The notes under the pieces are model-generated. The model saw only the letters and a list, made by a program, of their open reading frames with translations. It was not told the origin of the DNA and searched no databases. Positions 62,487 through 64,000 of a stretch of DNA of 64,000 nucleotides are shown in pieces (position 1 is the stretch's first letter; each line of letters opens with the position of its first letter). The stretch spans positions 2,418,001-2,482,000 of the forward strand of contig NZ_CP019605.1 in assembly GCF_001997295.1 (NCBI RefSeq), in the 5' to 3' direction. Made by a program: the position numbers and the translations under genes. The DNA is from Tessaracoccus flavus (GTDB taxonomy: Bacteria; Actinomycetota; Actinomycetes; Propionibacteriales; Propionibacteriaceae).

Positions 62487-63143
62487 CTACCGACGCCGGG
62501 GACGCTTGGCGCCCCGCGTCTTGGAGGCTGGCCCTCCCGGAGCGGGGTTCTTCCGCGGCCGCTGCGGGCTCTCGACCCCGCCACGGGCCTGCGTCGTGCG
62601 GGTGCTGTTGACCGTGCGCCCCCGCACCACTCCGATGAACTCCTCGATCAGCGGGTTGGGGTTGTCCGTCAGCCACGCCAGCCCGATCGTGGTGGGCTCG
62701 GCGTCGACGACCGGGAGATACAGCATGTCCCTGCGGCTACCAGTGCGGGCGATCGACATCGGCACTCGAAGGACGGCCGCCGAGTAGGCGGCCAACTCGA
62801 TGCTCTCGGGCTGGGAGTCGTGGATGACGCGGACGTCGGCGAGGTCGTCGGCGGTCACTTCGTCGAGCGCGGCCAGCAGGTGGTCCTTGCTCAGCCAGAG
62901 CACCGGCTGCTCGTCATAGAGGGGGATGACGTGCAGACCCTCCCTATCGACGGGGAGGCGCACGAAGCACATGTCGACGTCGTCGCTCAGCAGGGCCCGA
63001 CGCTGGTTGTCCTGCTCCACCTCGACCACCTCGAGCGGCTGGCGGAACCTTTCGGCCCAGATACGGCGCCATTTGGTGAGGGTGACCCCGGGCACGAAGC
63101 CGACGCGGAGCACGTTTGGTGCTGGTGGCTGGCGATCGGTCAC
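62487..63143 (-). CDS. LysR-type substrate-binding domain protein without HTH
   Basis: The 218-residue protein consists of a LysR/PBP-like effector domain from about residue 12 (LRVGFVPGVTLTKWRRIWAE) to ~185, with DMCFVRLPVDREGLHVIPLY and GLAWLTDNPNPLIEEFIGVV. It lacks the N-terminal winged helix. The end is a very basic Pro/Lys/Arg tail (RKNPAPGGPASKTRGAKRPR). The same domain is widespread in Actinobacteria and typically pairs with the DUF5997 gene, as here, where the latter is divergent 110 bp away. The role is unknown; the basic tail could bind DNA or RNA. Confidence 0.8.
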   Translation of the reverse strand: MTDRQPPAPNVLRVGFVPGVTLTKWRRIWAERFRQPLEVVEVEQDNQRRALLSDDVDMCFVRLPVDREGLHVIPLYDEQPVLWLSKDHLLAALDEVTADDLADVRVIHDSQPESIELAAYSAAVLRVPMSIARTGSRRDMLYLPVVDAEPTTIGLAWLTDNPNPLIEEFIGVVRGRTVNSTRTTQARGGVESPQRPRKNPAPGGPASKTRGAKRPRRR

Positions 63144-63252
63144 GACGCCGAGGCTACTCCACGCCTACGCGTGGGGAGCGTCACGAGTCGCCTCGATGGG
63201 CCGGCACCTAAGCCTGGATCCACGCTAAGGATTCGCGCTCTATGCTCGGGGC

Positions 63253-63606
63253 ATGAGCCAAACCCTGAAGCCGGCCACGGCCGCCGCCAAGCTGGGCATC
63301 TACCTGCCCGCCGCGCCCGAGGAGTTCCGCACCGCCTCGCTCACCCGAGACGAGTTGGACGAGCTCCGCGACAATCCCCCGGCCTGGCTGATCGAGCTTC
63401 GCCGCAACGGGCCCTTCCCCCGCGACGTCGTCGCCCAGAAGCTCGGAGTCTCGAGGTCGGGGCTCGCCCGGGCTGGCGTCACGGAGGCGCTCACCGCCGA
63501 CGAGATCGGCGAACTGCTCGCCGACCCCCCGGACTGGCTGGTGCGCGAGCGCGAGACCCATCAGAAGGTGCTGAAGGAGGAGGCGCGGCTGCGCCAGGAG
63601 CGTTGA
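63253..63606 (+). CDS. DUF5997 family protein
   Basis: The 117-residue protein starts MSQTLKPATAAAKLGIYLPA and has two similar segments: TRDELDELRDNPPAWLIELR and TADEIGELLADPPDWLVRER. Between them lies KLGVSRSGLARAGV, a helix-turn-helix-like stretch. This matches DUF5997, a short actinobacterial family of unknown function usually divergent from a LysR effector-domain gene. TATGCT at 63241-63246 is 7 bases before the ATG and no Shine-Dalgarno exists, which suggests leaderless expression. Confidence 0.87.
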   Translation: MSQTLKPATAAAKLGIYLPAAPEEFRTASLTRDELDELRDNPPAWLIELRRNGPFPRDVVAQKLGVSRSGLARAGVTEALTADEIGELLADPPDWLVRERETHQKVLKEEARLRQER

Positions 63607-63660
63607 GCCAGGCTGAGCGGAGACGCTGCCGAGCGGTCGCGGCGCCGCTAGCGTGGCCCC

Positions 63661-64000
63661 ATGCCGCACTTGATACCTGAGGACCCGCTGTTCACGACGG
63701 AGTCCGAGCGCGTCGTGTGGAGCGCACTGCGGGAGACTCTTCGACCCGACGACACGCTGATCGCCAACTACCGACTGACCGACGAGAAGAAGGATCACGA
63801 GGCCGACCTCATCGTCGTCATGCCCGGCACAGGCGTCGCCGTCCTCGAGGTGAAGGGCTCGGGGGTGGGGCTCACCGACGGCCGTTGGACGATGCAACGA
63901 GACGGTGGGACCGTCGCCATCGATCCGGTGGCCCAGGCCCGCGACACCCGCTACGCCTTGTGGTCCTACCTCAGCTCCGATCTGCGCTGGACCACGCGGT
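63661..64000 (+). CDS. NERD (nuclease-related) domain protein, cut by the window edge
   Basis: The first 113 residues are present. They show TESERVVWSALRETLRPDD, HEADLIVVMPGTGVAVLEVKG (the E/D and E-V-K nuclease-like motif of NERD) and VDPVAQARDTRY-like QAR ending. NERD domains occur alone or fused to helicases or kinases; the C-terminal part lies outside the window. TAGCGT (63649-63654) six bases before the ATG suggests another leaderless start. Confidence 0.8.
   Translation, partial: MPHLIPEDPLFTTESERVVWSALRETLRPDDTLIANYRLTDEKKDHEADLIVVMPGTGVAVLEVKGSGVGLTDGRWTMQRDGGTVAIDPVAQARDTRYALWSYLSSDLRWTTR

Overview
The window is high-GC DNA with short intergenic gaps, GTG starts, translationally coupled gene overlaps and Actinobacteria-type families (SigE-type sigma factor, DUF5997, class-E-like sortase, LAL-type LuxR regulator). 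The three-part methylmalonyl-CoA carboxyltransferase (5S, 12S and biotinylated 1.3S subunits, 4.7-8.4 kb) is the hallmark enzyme of the Wood-Werkman propionate cycle, so the source is very probably a member of the Propionibacteriaceae. The genus cannot be fixed from the sequence alone.

Layout. 0-8.4 kb: a partial AI-2E-type permease, a GH13 alpha-glucan enzyme, an Fe-type alcohol dehydrogenase with a GNAT acetyltransferase, and the transcarboxylase operon. 8.6-16.3 kb: a glycoside uptake locus in which a GH3 glycosidase and an acetyl-xylan-esterase-like hydrolase are divergent from an SBP/permease/permease ABC importer and its LacI regulator; this layout suggests xylo-oligosaccharide use. 16.4-18.6 kb: CsbD-like stress protein, a protein-free stretch that ends in a strong terminator (candidate structured RNA), and a 2-hydroxyacid dehydrogenase. 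18.6-27.1 kb: one leftward six-gene operon, DeoR - E2 - E3 - fused E1 - PHP protein - SDR, whose substrate I cannot name. 27.2-32.7 kb: a gene remnant, CPBP protease, an epimerase-TspO fusion, a transaldolase-like protein, an alpha/beta hydrolase and a lipoate ligase that could serve the E2 lipoyl domain. 33.4-42.0 kb: a seven-gene fucose operon (sugar ABC importer, FucI, RhaB-like kinase, LacI, FucU mutarotase).

42.2-47.4 kb is a gene graveyard: relics of ISL3, IS1634-like and IS1380 elements, a beheaded GntR regulator, and a truncated paralogue of the membrane protein that is coupled to the SigE-type sigma factor. 47.5-50.2 kb holds a large LAL regulator. 50.7-64 kb is mostly housekeeping: class II fructose-bisphosphate aldolase, a SpoU methyltransferase with two CBS-domain membrane proteins, a GyrI-like protein, YceI, LemA, PyrE, a sortase fold that lacks its catalytic His and Cys, a MurJ-like flippase, an ATP-grasp protein, a LysR-like effector domain without HTH divergent from DUF5997, and the start of a NERD-domain protein.

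The most distinctive unexplained feature is an intergenic repeat family. Arrays of the 9-mer AACGCCAAC at 20-bp steps, then a core of exactly 66 bp, then arrays of the reverse complement GTTGGCGTT at 20-bp steps occur at 2.7, 50.2 and 55.7 kb, with a half-copy at 16.8 kb. A second repeat family (about 153-bp hairpin elements) is tandemly duplicated at 32.8-33.2 kb.
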